Positions 24,010 through 36,900 of a stretch of DNA of 64,000 bases are shown here, one piece after another. The first letter of the stretch is position 1. Each line of letters begins with the position of its first letter. Where the stretch lies: positions 109,326,406 through 109,390,405 of the forward strand of contig NC_081415.1 in the NCBI RefSeq assembly GCF_030272615.1. Reading direction: 5' to 3'. The notes under the pieces were generated by a model. That model searched no databases. It was not told the DNA's origin and worked only from the letters and a program-made list of their open reading frames with translations. This DNA comes from Cryptomeria japonica. Lineage: Eukaryota; Streptophyta; Pinopsida; Cupressales; Cupressaceae. The position numbers and the translations under genes are program-made.

Positions 24010-24143
24010 AATATGTTATGTTTTATCTCTAGAAAACCCCTGAAACAAATGGCACCCCAATCAAAACAAATTTAGTATTACTTATTACATTAGGAAGGTT
24101 CACCCTGGTATAAGGCCTTATTATTAGGTAAAGTCAATTCATT

Positions 24144-24297
24144 TTAGAAATATATCATCAAATTATTTAGAAATGTATCATTAAATTAGAAATATATCAT
24201 TAAATTAGCAATATATCATTAAATTATTTAGAAATATATCATTCAATTATTTAGAAATATATCATTCAATTATTTAGAAATATATCATTAAATTATA
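24144..24297. repeat. AT-rich minisatellite (18/23-bp units)
   Basis: About seven units of TTAGAAATATATCATTAAAT with an optional five-base ATTAT spacer and small variations. Seen directly. Confidence 0.85.
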
Positions 24298-24330
24298 AAT
24301 GCAGAGATATCTTAAAGTTCATGCAACCTC

Positions 24331-25094
24331 CTTTCTTTTTCACATTGAGTCGCCCAAGAAAAAATCACCAAAAACAAATGCTAACTGAAAAAGAGCTTCG
24401 TAAAAACATTATCCAATTAATGGGGTGGAAAAGGTCTTAAACAGCCTGCAAATTGCCCTCAAGAATCTCCAAGACTTTGTATTTTTTAAGGTTTTCCCAA
24501 TCTTAATCAATTCATTCTTGTTTGATAATAGCTGCCCATGCAGAATGTTTATGTATGTATTTAAATAGCAGTAGAAATCTATAACCGTCTATGTACATTA
24601 CGACCCATATGTCAGTGAATCCTAATTCGGTTCACCACCTTTTTCTGCGAAGTTATATAACGAAAGTGGCAGTTATTAATGGCTGTTTCAATACTTATCA
24701 TTATCAATGGTGATGGGTACTTGTTAGCTTGAATGAAATTTTGAAAATCTGAGAAGAGAAGTCTTGATAGTACTCTGAATTCTGAATAGGCATGAATTGG
24801 AAGAGTTCTGATTAGACTTGAATTGGAAGAGATCTGATTGGGCTTAAATTCAATCCAGTTTATCCATTTGAGAATGGTTGAGGACAGGCTTGAATTTGGG
24901 GAAGTTTTTATTGTGGGGATTTGAATTTTGGGTGGGGAATGTGATTATTTTTTGGGGTTTTCTGAGAACAGGGTTGGTGGTTGTTTATGATCAAAATTTC
25001 AAGGATTCAACTGCTTTGCATTAGTAATACAGAGCTTGGAGTAATTGCGTATGGTATTTCACAAAAAAAATAAGATTTGGGTTGCCAGGCATTC
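24331..25094 (+). promoter_or_regulatory. Probable promoter and 5' UTR of the GT17 gene
   Basis: Unique-looking sequence before the first exon. A TATATAA box at 24654-24660 lies about 435 bases before the start codon and could set the transcription start. The stretch after about 24720 has short GAAGAG-rich direct repeats (TTGGAAGAG..CTGATT at about 24798 and 24823), typical of a leader. The promoter call is positional. Confidence 0.35.
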
Positions 25095-25160
25095 ATGATG
25101 GTGGATGGAGGAACCTATAGTTGTAAGAAGACGGATAAAACTCTTCATGGCATCTGCAAG
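25095..25160 (+). CDS. GT17 glycosyltransferase, exon 1 (22 codons)
   Basis: ATGATG at 25095 opens 22 codons (MMVDGGTYSCKKTDKTLHGI, then CK) ending exactly before GTATAG (25161). The phase is 0 and joins in frame to the acceptor-defined exon 2 at 27905. A short Lys-Lys-Thr-Asp-containing cytosolic leader in a separate first exon fits what I know of plant GT17 proteins. Either of the two adjacent Met codons could be the start. Confidence 0.7.
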
Positions 25161-27904
25161 GTATAGTTTTAGTTTACTTATGAGTCTGGAATTCCGTTTG
25201 CCTTATTAAGAGATTTGAAACTTGAAACAGTGACTTATTGTGAATTTGAGTTCTTATATATTTTAGGGCCGTAAGTGTAAGGCATAACTCAAATGAGATA
25301 AGATTCAGACATAGCATTGTAGATGGGGCATTTTTCATAGTAGGTTGGTTAAGTGGCAGTGTGTTGATGTGACCACCAAGGTTCAAATTTCTGTTATGAT
25401 TGTAAGCGTCGGTTTGAATTTTAGTTTTGTTAATTGAAGATGAGATCCCCCATTTGTAACTCACCAGTTCATAGCTCCATGTGATACAGGAAGAGAAGTC
25501 ATCCCAGCGGACATCTTAACAAAAAAAAGAAATCATGACATTGTAGATGAAATCTCAAATTAATCTTGTTAATCATGAAATTCTCTTTTCAGAAATGGAC
25601 ATCACTATTAAACAACTACATATCCCTTGAGAGATCCAACTACAGTTTTGGCTTAATGAAGATTTAAACTTATCCCATTTATTATTACTTTTCTTAGGAA
25701 ATTGTGATCTTTCAATTTTTTGTTACGGATTTGAGCGGCAATAGATATAATTGGTTTTGTTTTGTACCCTAGATTTTTCACTTGTTGGCAGTTTTGAATA
25801 AGGTGGTTGCTAATGGTTTCGTTTTAGGACTGTGATTCTGTCAATTTCTGCATTGCCCTTATATTTATTTCCTGTATATGTTATAATGCACTTCTGTGGT
25901 TTGAATTGGGACTATCTTCTGATTGTAGGATAAGTAGCAGAAGTTGATGTTTTTGACCTGATTGACCATATAGTTTTATGTTGGTCTTTGAACTTATGAG
26001 TTATTGGGATTAATAGTGATTACTTCCGCTTCTTAGTGGAGACCCAGGACAGTTTTGTTCTGAATATTTATTCCAATTTTCAATGCCCTGGGATTTGTTC
26101 TATCTTTTGTTCAAACTCGTTTTCTTTGAATGCATAAAATTCACTTTTTTTTGGGACAAATTTTCCAAAGTTCTGAATGCCCAAAATCTCCTCCTTATTG
26201 TTACTTCTGTAAAGGGATTTTGCGCAAATCAATTATATGCAACTATGTAGGCCTTTCTTTGCTCTATGAATCTTTATTTTGATAATGAGGTACAGTTTCT
26301 CTATTTGGCAATCTCCTTTTAGTTGTTTTGTCACTTGTAATATGCTAGCACTGGGCCTTTTGATAAGGGACAGTGTCCAACTTTCCAGCTTGCGTCTTTT
26401 CCTTTACTAAGCTCAGCATTTTCATGGTAATGACCCTCTGTTCAATTGGGGAAAGCTGTTTTTCTGAAGAAAAAAATTAGAGGGAGGATAACCCATTTTT
26501 CTTATAAATACGTGGGTCAGTTTTAATTAATTTAAAAATGTATAGAAGTATAGGACACAAGGTCACTTCTTAGAGTCACTTAGTGTCTAGAAAGTAAGAT
26601 AACAGAAATCACAATAAAATCGCTTAAACCATACTGATAAGAGGCTGAAGGAATCCTTCTTTTTAATTTCTACGAATAAGATGTATCAATCATTGATCTC
26701 TTCTGATTTAAAGCCAGACTAACGAAATTCTGCTCTACCAAATCTACTCAAACTTAAACCCAGACTCATCCCTTATATTTCAGATGGAGCTTTTCAATCA
26801 TTTATTTCCATCCAAAACTTAAATAATATATTGAGCAGAACTTGCTTGTATTTAAGATGAATTATGGAATTTGTCTCCAGGACTCTTTTACTGTCTTGGG
26901 GTACCTGGAATGATGTGTTAGTGGCTTCCTGTCAAAACCTGAGGGTTTACTTGTGTAAGTTTTTTCCCATTTGAAAATAGTTTGCTATTTGAACATCTCT
27001 ATGTACAAATTCTGATGTTCTATTGGAGAGGAGGGTGAACCATCTTCTGTAATGCAAAAGGACTACTTGGTTCCTTTTCCTTTGCTTCTAATGTGTGTTT
27101 TATATTCTTTTGACCTATTGTCTTAGACCTTATTTTCAATTCCATTCTCTTTGATAAATGTTTCTGCTTTCGATTTCAATTCTTGAACATAAAACTCAGA
27201 TCGCCCAACACTTTTTTTGGTCTTGAACTTATGGAGTTGCATTGTTGGTGTTGTTTTGAGCATTTGATCTTTGGTTGTTGTGTCCTTGGTGTCTTTTTGG
27301 TGTTCCTTTTATTGCTCTCCTTTCTTTAGGTTTATATCTCTTTTCGGGATTCATGACATGGTTTAACAGTCTCTTTTGAGATCGTTAATTAGAAAATAGG
27401 TGCATTTTTGGGGAAAAATGGTCAGCTCAACTACCTCCAAGTGGTATCAAAGCGGGATTATAAGTTCAAATCCCCTCGGGTAACACATAGGAAGAGATTG
27501 GTGGAATGTGTCCAACGTTTCCCTTTGAAATTGGTGACATGGTTTAACAGCCTCCTGTAAGATCCTTAATTGGAATGATAACAATTTTCTGAATAGCTGC
27601 ATCTTTTAGAAATATCGACCAGCTCAACTCCCTACATATATTTTGAGTTTCCCTGACCACTTTTGGCCAACAGTGGAGACTAATATTTGAATTAAATAAA
27701 GGCTATGCTGTTCTGCTATGACTTTGTTCATTTATTGCACTGTTTGAATTTCTCACAACATACAACATTTCAATGGTATTTCTGTTATCTGCCCATGTGA
27801 CTATCTTTTCAGGCATCTGTAGTTTTTCCACAGATCAGTAATGTTTCTTGACATTTCTATTTTTTGAGTTTCCAACTCTCACGGTAAATCTTTGTTGATG
27901 ACAG
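25161..27904 (+). other. Intron of the GT17 gene (2744 bp)
   Basis: GT at 25161 and a TTGATGACAG acceptor ending at 27904. No coding content. It holds an imperfect direct repeat (27355-27443 and 27536-27640, each starting GACATGGTTTAACAG) with a tRNA-like A/B-box-resembling stretch between (27437-27480). This could be the trace of a small retroelement. Confidence 0.7.
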
Positions 27905-29008
27905 GATACAGGTCTAGACTGTTTGGACATGTCTAACATTCGTGCTATTTCAAGAAGTCTTCACATTAAGGCTTTACTCCTTTGGCTGATCATTGTTCCA
28001 ACCTGTGTACTGGGAATTTTCTTCTATGGCCAAAAAGTCTCCTCTTTCTTTCGCCCTCTTTGGGATACTCCTCCAAAGTCCTTCAATGTCATTACTCATT
28101 ACTATGCTGAAAATGTGTCCATGGAGCACCTCTGTGACATTCATGGGTGGAAGATCAGGGACACCCCTCGCCGAGTTTTTGATGCCATATTATTCAGCAA
28201 TGAAGTAGATATGCTCACAATCAGATGGCAGGAGCTCAATCCTGTTGTAACAAAGTTTGTGATCCTTGAATCCAATACAACCTTCACAGGTCTACCAAAG
28301 CCCTTAAACTTTGCCATCAACAGGAAACAGTACAAGTTTGCAGAACCCAAGCTGAAGTATAGAATTTATGCTCCTAGTTTGCCCACTTCTCTTGGACAGA
28401 ATCCTTTTTATGAGGAGGCAATACAGAGAGTGGAATTGGATAAGCTCATAAGAGAGGCAGGGATTCTGGAAGATGATCTTCTGATCATGTCAGATTTAGA
28501 TGAAATTCCAAGTGCACACACAATAAACATTCTTAGGTGGTGTGACAACATACCTCCTGTGTTGCACTTACAATTAAGGGAATACATGTATTCCTTTGAG
28601 TTCCCTATGAGTTATGACAGTTGGAGAGCACAAGTCCATCTCTACAAACCAGGGAAAACTCGTTATGGCCATTTTCGCCAAGCAGATGTACTCTTTTCAG
28701 AGGCAGGGTGGCATTGCAGTTTCTGTTTTCGCCATATACGTGACTTTGTATTTAAGATGAAAGCTTATAGCCATGTAGATAGAGTGAGATTCTCTTATTT
28801 TTTAGACCACGCAAGATTACAGGACATAATCTGCAGGGGGGCAGATCTTTTTGACATGTTGCCAGAGGAATATACTTTTCAAAAGATAATTGCAAAGATG
28901 GGTCCCATACCTCACTTTCTCTCTGCTGTGCATCTTCCATCTTATCTAATTGACAATGCTGACAAGTTCAGGTACCTTCTTCCAGGTGGTTGTGTTAGGG
29001 AAAACTGA
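27905..29008 (+). CDS. Family GT17 glycosyltransferase (beta-1,4-mannosyl-glycoprotein 4-beta-N-acetylglucosaminyltransferase-like), exon 2
   Basis: With exon 1 this gives a 389-residue protein, close to the usual plant GT17 length. A basic N-terminus precedes one membrane anchor (about residues 45-64, [20 protein letters not shown]), giving a type II Golgi-like topology. The catalytic domain follows: [32 protein letters not shown], and [14 protein letters not shown], whose D219-x-D221 is the expected metal/nucleotide-sugar site. Then come [18 protein letters not shown] and [14 protein letters not shown]. Possible N-glycosylation sites are N92 and N146. By family it should transfer GlcNAc to an N-glycan core mannose, but plant members have no activity I can vouch for. 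The frame is intact from the TTGATGACAG acceptor to TGA 29006-29008. It is the only apparently functional host gene here and is not overlapped by any element. Confidence 0.92.
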   Translation, partial: DTGLDCLDMSNIRAISRSLHIKALLLWLIIVPTCVLGIFFYGQKVSSFFRPLWDTPPKSFNVITHYYAENVSMEHLCDIHGWKIRDTPRRVFDAILFSNEVDMLTIRWQELNPVVTKFVILESNTTFTGLPKPLNFAINRKQYKFAEPKLKYRIYAPSLPTSLGQNPFYEEAIQRVELDKLIREAGILEDDLLIMSDLDEIPSAHTINILRWCDNIPPVLHLQLREYMYSFEFPMSYDSWRAQVHLYKPGKTRYGHFRQADVLFSEAGWHCSFCFRHIRDFVFKMKAYSHVDRVRFSYFLDHARLQDIICRGADLFDMLPEEYTFQKIIAKMGPIPHFLSAVHLPSYLIDNADKFRYLLPGGCVREN

Positions 29009-29240
29009 ATAACCTTTTTCTAGTGTTTCCTAGCTAATGCTAAGACTGATATATTAACTGATCCAACATTCAGTTGTCAAAGAAATTGATATGGATTCCT
29101 TCTGTAAAATGCATCATGATCTTTATTACATTTTGATCATGCCTTATTAAAGGCTGAGCAGTGTTTACCAATAGCATCCGAAACTACACATGAACCAGTC
29201 TGAGGTTTAATTGTTTTCTCTAATAAAATCCAGGTTATAG
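29009..29240 (+). terminator. 3' UTR of the GT17 gene with polyadenylation signal
   Basis: Non-coding sequence after the stop, with AATAAA at 29222-29227, about 215 bases downstream. TTTGATC/TTGT-rich DNA precedes it. The end point is estimated. Confidence 0.55.
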
Positions 29241-30439
29241 GATCAATCGTCATTTCTAATTTTTTTCCTTGGGGTTTTAAGGAAACATGATCCTACTTTT
29301 CCATCAGATCAAAGAGTTCAATTTTTCATACACAAAAGCCTAGATTATAAAGAGGGTAGGATGAGAAAGTATTCCTACAACTGAAATGAAGATCTTTGGT
29401 ACACTCAGAACTATTATTATCAATTCCTGAATTTGATTGTGTCTGAAATTTTTATCATCAATGTTTTGGATCATTATTCCATGATCCATCATTAGAATGT
29501 GAAAGATTTGGTCCATTGATGTCATGATAATTTTGTAGTTGGGTATTCCATTCCACATTCAAATAAATGAAGTGGATGTAAGAAAGTGCATCAAACTTAA
29601 GAGGAGGTATGACCTTATATATTAAGGTTCCACAAACTTAATTTATTACCTTATACATTGAGGAGTTCTATGAGATATGTTAATCTTAAAATTGGATCAA
29701 GTTGTATTCACGTTTGGTAGAATCCCATATTTTTTATTTAAGTCTTGACGTGCATGGTAATGACTTTATTCCATAATGATTAAATCCAAGTTTCAACTAT
29801 TTTATCTAGTAAGGTTTCTTCCTTGCAATCAGATATTGAACAAACAAAAAGTGAATACTTTGCACTCTTCCACCTCTTGTTGCACTCAACTTAGTGCTTG
29901 CTCATTTAACATAACTCTTGACTACTTCAATGTATTTAATACCCCATTCTTTCCTTTAGACTGTCATACACCTAAAACTAAACCCATGCATCATCTTCAT
30001 CCTCTCATCTCTTCTTTCAACTTGTATACTTGTCTTGGACTCTAGCATGGCATAATAATGTCCTTTGAACACTAGTATGATGTAGTAAAGTCCTCTGAAC
30101 ACTACCATGAATTGTAGTGTCTTGCACATTCTAACAAGATTTTTCCACCTAAATGTTCTCATTCTCATGCAACCCTAACTCTAATATAAACTCCTATAAT
30201 TAAAAATATGTAGAAAGTTTTTTAAATCTCATAACTTAATGGACTAAACTAAAGACCAGAGAAAAAAAACAAGTACAAGCACAAGACAATACACACATCT
30301 CTTAGGACCCCATTACTACATCAAACCTAAAATTCAAATGTGCATAGTAAAAGATAGAACTAAACAATAGGAAACAATACATTAAAAAAAAATCATATTC
30401 TATACCTAGCTACATTTATAAACTAAATCAAGTAAACAA

Positions 30440-31090
30440 ATGACAAAAAGGGAAAAACCTTCTCACCACAACAAACCTTGTTTACCATGTGATGCGTTCA
30501 AGATGATTGATTGTGGCAAGTTGATCATTCTTATTCTTGAAAATTGCTTGTGCAATAGTTTATTTATGGATGAGGATGAGGATGATGGATGGATGAGATT
30601 TGATTGTGTGCAATGGATAGATGGAGTGGATCCATTTACAAGGGAGAATGAATGGATTACAAGTGGCATCTTGTGATCCGTGCATGCAATTAGGGCAAAT
30701 ATTGGAAATGGATGAAGGGTAGATAGGTTCTCAATTTTGAGGTAGGGTGAGGATTGAAAAGGGGTCTTTTTGGAGCCTTGTGCATTTGGATCCATGTACG
30801 AAATTGAATTTATTTATATTAAACAAAGTGGTGGAGCAATGTGCAAATGATTAATTAGTTGAATAAATTTGATTTTTTTTACAACTAATGATGTAAGAGA
30901 TTTTAGAAGAATCAAATATAATTATTTGATTTATGATAAGATATTGGGGAATTATTTAATTAATTAAAGAAATGTAATTTATACAATTAAGGTGGAAAAT
31001 TTAGAAGAAAAACTCAATTGATTAAAAGAATTAAATATATAAATATAGTTTATTTAATTAATGTCCAAAGAATGGAGTCCTCGATTTGAA
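30440..31090. repeat. Dispersed repeat, copy 1
   Basis: Matches 58250-58810 in the same orientation. Shared landmarks include TTTTTGGAGCCTTGT, TTTGGATCCATGT and AAACAAAGTGGTGGA. On the minus strand both copies keep a related short frame starting MDPN.QGSKK (30795-30463 here). No known family recognised. Confidence 0.6.
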
Positions 31091-31716
31091 TAAACATGAA
31101 TGGATTGAAGGATTCCTTGTTCCTGAAGGCCTAATCGTTTCCCCAACAATTCATGATTTTTCATATTTAATTTTTTGATGGGACATGTGTTACCATGGAA
31201 ACAAGATGTCAATCCATTGTTAGCTAGTTGGTGTTTTCTTGTTAGCTAGTTGGTGTTTTCTTCTAGATGATATTGATGAGGGATTGTTAGGGCTTTTGTA
31301 CTTGGATACAATTAATAGGGTCAATGTAGGTGCTTTGACCTCGAGTTGTTGTGGACAATTACGATCATTCATAGATGTGGATGTGTTTTCCTTGAGCTGG
31401 ATTTCCCCTTGATCAATTAGCCCTTGGATGTGGATTCTCAACTTCAAGTATCAAGATAAGTGGGATGAATTTGGATTTTATGAGGCCTATGGATCACATG
31501 AAGGGGGTGGATTTCCTTTATTTCTCTTCTTGCATTGGTTGATTAATGGGAATAGCAATGCTAGAGAGATTTTCAATAACCTCAACATTCTCATGCTTGT
31601 CAAGGGCATGATACAACTCATCAAATTCTCATTGTAAATAATGATATCCTTTAGTAGTCTTTGGAAAACATCCTTCATATCTAGGTTGGGTTGATTAGTT
31701 TGATTGCATTGATCGG

Positions 31717-31751
31717 ATTGATTGGATTGGATTGGATTGGATTGGATTGAT
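31717..31751. repeat. (GGATT)n short tandem repeat
   Basis: Five to six GGATT units within a GATTG-rich stretch. Confidence 0.85.
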
Positions 31752-33897
31752 TACATATTTTATCTTGGAATGTGACGATTTATGTGATAAAGGACATACA
31801 AGAAGATAAGGTAATTCTTTTCTTAAGGTATGGAGTTGGTCAAGCACATCTTATTTTTAGATTTTCTTTTAATATGAATGACCTTAAGGTACTAGAATAC
31901 TTTCTTTCTGGGGAAGGGTTAAGACATGGGTTGTTTGAGTTAGAAGCTTCATTGATCAATGAGTTATGACCTAAAGGAGTTGATGGATGGTTGGATGGAT
32001 ACATATTTGTAGGGATTGATGGATGTTTGGATAGATTAAAATGTAAAAGGATTGTTTGAGGATTTTTTGTTTGGAATTTACAAGAGTAGATGGTGGACTT
32101 TTTAGTTTATATTTTTTAGCATTTAAAGGATTTTTTAGTGCAATGGGAATTGTAGGGATTGATGTTGGTTTGTTATTTTTTGGATTTATATGTGTAGATG
32201 GTGGACTTGATGGTGTAGGATTTGTATAAGATAAGGTATGGTATGATGAATTACATTTGGGATTGATATGAATGAATAAAGAGTAAATTGATATATGGAT
32301 GAAAGGGTAAGCATTCTATAGATGAGGATTATCTATATATGGGTTTTTATTTGGAAGATTTCCCCTATGTAAATGTTTATGGTCATAGTTTAAAGAAATA
32401 TTTGTGTATATACTTATAAGGTATTGAGCCATGATATATTTATCTTCTTATAGGACAATATCTAGTGGAATTTTTCTTGTGCCATGGATATGACAAATAG
32501 ATATTCAATTTGGGTTTGAAAGATAGCTAGTGCTAGGATATTCTTGAGCTAAGGGCTCTTCATTATTCATGATTGTTCAATTAAGGACTATGGAGAGATT
32601 ATTTGAGATAACATCATCAAAGGTGTCATTGGCATATTCATCTTGATCTAAAAGAATATATCATTATTTTCATCTTGATCTACAAGGCTACCTATTAGAT
32701 TTGATAGTGAACCCCACAACTCCTAAAAATCATCTACAATTAAAATGCCTATCACATGTAAAGAGAAAAAAGGCATAAGTATTTTGAAATCTTGAGAGAG
32801 ATGAGTTGATCCACACAAGCATGTAATATATAGATTATCCTATTTTTAATTGATTAAATGGAATACAATTGGACCATTACAATGATTACAAATGAATTCT
32901 TATAAAAGCATAAAGAAACCCTAGATGTATCCCTAGGTGAGGATTAAGTTAGATCATGACAAGTGCACTCATCTTATGTTATGAGATAGCATGAACTATA
33001 TATAGCTTAATCTAAATATATAAAAGAACTCCTAATTTTAGCTTAAGTGAATAGAGCTACAAGAGACCTATGAATTTAATGATTGGTTAATTAATTACTA
33101 AGGTGATTACCTAATTACTCCACACTCCTCTCTAAATCAAGCTAGGGAGAAACCTAACAATGGATACAATGATGGATGGATAAGTATATGGGTATTAGCC
33201 ACAAGGCTTGATGAGGTACCCATGTCCAAACAAATGAAATGTCTCATAATCATAGAAAGGGAGAAAACCTCATTGGAATAAAATCCTCTCCCAAAGAGAG
33301 AAAATTGAAATAATTGCAATAGTGAAAGAAGGATAGAAGGAATCAAGGTGACCCCCAAAAGATTGATTTTGTCACACAATATAGATGCCCCTATAAGAGA
33401 GAAAATGAGGATATGAATCCCCCCCATAAAGAAGTAGCTCTTGTACCAATGATGTAACCTTGAAGATAGAACACAATCTATTACCTACAAACAAAATTTA
33501 TCCCCTTGGGAATAAATAGATTTATTGGTGATTTGAGAAGCCATTCCTATAAACTGGAAGAATTATGAATCTAAATACAAATGATGTGTGCCTTGTAAAA
33601 CTACTCAAATATCCACATGTTAGAATGAGATGTTATCAATTTCTAGAAACACATGAAGACCAATGTAGAAAAAGCTTTAAAGGTGTTAAATATTGTGGGA
33701 TAACAATGATGATATGACCATCAACAAAATAGGAGATGAATGTCCTCAAGATAATCCTCCAATTTACAATGTGAGACACCATAAACAAGGATGATATGCT
33801 TGCAAGATAAGGATCCCAAGTAGTTGCAATGCCAAGTTGATTAGCAATAAAAGAAGATGGATATTGGGTCTCAAAGTGAGGAGTAAAAACAAGGAGA

Positions 33898-33902
33898 CAA
33901 AT
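33898..33902. repeat. Target-site duplication of E4, left copy (CAAAT)
   Basis: CAAAT just before the TGTCGT start of the left LTR; repeated exactly at 45808-45812 after the right LTR. Confidence 0.9.
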
Positions 33903-36900
33903 TGTCGTACCCCTCCCTGATTCATCTTTTCTTTTTGCGCTTTGATAGACCATATTGCCATAGCATAGACTACCTTGAGATGATTTTGATAGATGTTTAT
34001 GATTTACTTATGTTCTAGATGATTCATTATTGATGACAAACATGCTATATTTGCACTTGATATTATGATTTCATGAGGACGATGATGATATTCATAGACT
34101 CTTATGTTAGTTAAGATGAGAGAGGGGGGGGGGGGGTGAATCATAAAAACTCACAATGCAATATATTTATCAAATTCAACCTCTATAACATTAACTGATA
34201 TGCAACTACGACTATAAATCATTCAAACTCATAAACGGATACACTTAAGACATCATAACACATTTAACACCAGATTTAACGTGGAAACCCAAATAGGGAA
34301 AAACCACTGTGGGATTTCGGACCCACTAAGAAATATACCCTTCTAGAGTATGCTCAGTTAAAAGCTAATCCAGTTATAGATTACAAAAACACATTGCTAG
34401 ATGCGACTCGGTTAAGGGATTTCCCTCAAACTTGTTATAGTCTTACACTTTGTTAGAAGTGACCTTGTCAAAGGATTTCAAACACTCATTTAGAATGTTA
34501 CCTTGCTAGAGGATTTACAAATAAGACTGTTAAGTCCACTCGATTAAGAGATTTTCTGTCACTTACAAAATAAACAACAGTAATAAAATATATTTGCAAC
34601 TTCACATTTGAAATGCTAAAGCAGATTCTATCTGCTCAAAACAATCTTGTCATACGACTTATATTGTCCCTTGTTGGGCTTGCTGGGCTTCTCAAACTGT
34701 TCTTCAATCAAATCTTCAAGCTTCTGTGCTCAGTAAACATTACTGTAGCATCATTGTGCATATATTTGCCCACATGCATTGTTCATCAACAATTCCTTAT
34801 TTATAAACAATTTATAACCTCTTAATCTCCTTGATCACATTTCCCATGATCAATTTTAGCCATCAGATCTTCAAACTTGACTAGGTTCAATGTATCCTTC
34901 GATCTGAAAAAAGTTTTACCTCGCCTTGGAACTTGCATTCCTTCCTTGGAACTTGTGCTAGGTTAATGCGGTTCAATTGTGCTGTAGATCTTCCTCTTGA
35001 TTTTCCATGTCGTCGATCCTCAACAAACTTCTTGTGCGGCATACCAATCATTTATTCATTTCTAGCTCATCAACATCCTTCATTAAATAATGCTTTTATT
35101 CATCCAATGCGATCTATTATAACTTGGTTGTTACTTGATAAATACTGAACTTCACTCGGTAGACACTCTGCCTTCTTTAACCGATATCGATAACCTTAGG
35201 GTTTACCAACTAGGTACCTTAGGGTTTACCGACTAGGTTCTTTGCTCGGTGACATAGTATAGTATTAAATTTATAATCAATAACATATGTAGGATATCAA
35301 AACAATCAAAACAACATGATCTCATCATTGTCTAACTCGGTAATAGTTTCCCATTGAATAACTTATTATTCCCCTTCATTATTACATTCATTCTGTGTCA
35401 CTTACCGACCTCTTAATACTCATCAAAACATACTTCTCAAGATATGGCAACATCATACTGAATCAGAGGATCAATTTCTTGACATCAATGACAAAATAAT
35501 ATTATTAAGACAGTAATCATCCTTTCACAATTATATCAACAATCTCCAACAACCTTCTCAATATCCTCATACCAACAAACTTACAGAAATGCCAACAATC
35601 TCCCTTTGTGAAAATGCTAACATCTTATGATGATGGACTCTTATTTTGTGATCTTTATGTGCTCATTTCATATGTGTGGATTATATATATGATGATTTGA
35701 TGGTATCTTATGATGTACTAACCCTATTTCATGATTATGATTCTATGCAACGTCTTGATGTTATATTGTGATTGTCTTCGTGAGTAGAGACAATGCCATA
35801 TCACTCATTGCGAGCATGATCTGACATCATGATTCTTTATCACTTATCTGATTATTATGATGTATATGTATTGTATATGATGTGTTTAGTGTTTGATGCA
35901 GGTTTGCAAGTACTAGACATCGACTTTACCTGACTTCACAGGTTTGAGTGTGTCTCTATCCCAATGACAAGTTGTCAGAGATGACATAGTTTCCCTCACA
36001 TACTCTAGGTCTAAGTTGTGTACCTTGTCAATTTCACCACGATGCAATTCGAGGTTAGAGTCTTGTGTCATGTTCGTTTCCCTTTGGCGTAAGATGTTAT
36101 GAGTCTATGTTTGTTCCTAGTTAGATGATGTGTGATTACGAAATTATCAAATATTTATTTTGATTGAATAATATTTAAGTTATTGATTTAATCTATTATT
36201 TCACTTGTTATTTAATTGAGATTTAATTATTATTTATTGATTATTTATTTATATTTTAGTGGAGCTTTATTTAATGTTGATTAATGGATTTTTATATCTA
36301 TTTATTTCATTTAATGGTGCCTCTTGATTTTCCCATTATCATAATCTATTTATGGTTATTTATTTAATAATTGTTATTTAATTAATTAATATTATTTAAC
36401 ACATGCATTTGATATTTAATGGAATTTATATTTATTTTATTTTATTTAATGGTTTTTATTAATATTTATTTATAATTATTTGTTGTGGATAGGTAATGAA
36501 TTATGTTTTGGGAATTATTATTTATTGGTTGGATAAATAATAATATCCACATGTTTATTGGGGATTATGATTTTATATTTTATTTGTTTTTCTACCTCTT
36601 TGGTTAATTAATATAATCTACCTACCCTTTTATTTGATTGGTTGGAGGGGGAGGTAGGTAAATAAAAATATATTTATTAAATACCTTCCTTGAACTATGC
36701 AAAGGTAGGTATAATATATGATATAATAGAATATTTTGATTGGTTGAGATTTTATATAGTTTTGGTTTTGATTTTTGAATATATTCAACTTCTTGTGCAT
36801 TCACGGGGCTTGGAATTTTTGGCATTTTTTGAAGATTTTTCTTGGAGAGATTGGTTTTGGATTTGGATGCGAATTGATTGAGGATTCTTATTGGATTTTG

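Larger units (their letters stand above)
20449..24330. other. AT-rich intergenic region, no genes
   Basis: Very AT-rich with no credible open frame on either strand. It contains a short TA run (about 20879-20895), the diverged three-copy repeat at 21480-23840 and two minisatellites, listed separately. Confidence 0.75.
29241..33897. other. Anonymous intergenic DNA with repeat traces
   Basis: No gene I can support; open frames are short and lack motifs. It contains one copy of a dispersed repeat (30440-31090), a (GGATT)n run (31717-31751), and at 33434-33455 a reversed sequence resembling an initiator-Met primer site (TTGGTACAAGAGC on the minus strand). Confidence 0.6.

Noticed and set aside
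33137-33427. 96-codon minus-strand hydrophobic frame as a membrane protein
   Set aside because: It overlaps the suspected primer-site/LTR remnant, and composition alone does not support a gene.
34121-34136. 14-G run as a G-quadruplex or assembly artefact
   Set aside because: A C/G-run at this place is a normal feature of this LTR type (also at 5909-5914), so it needs no separate explanation.
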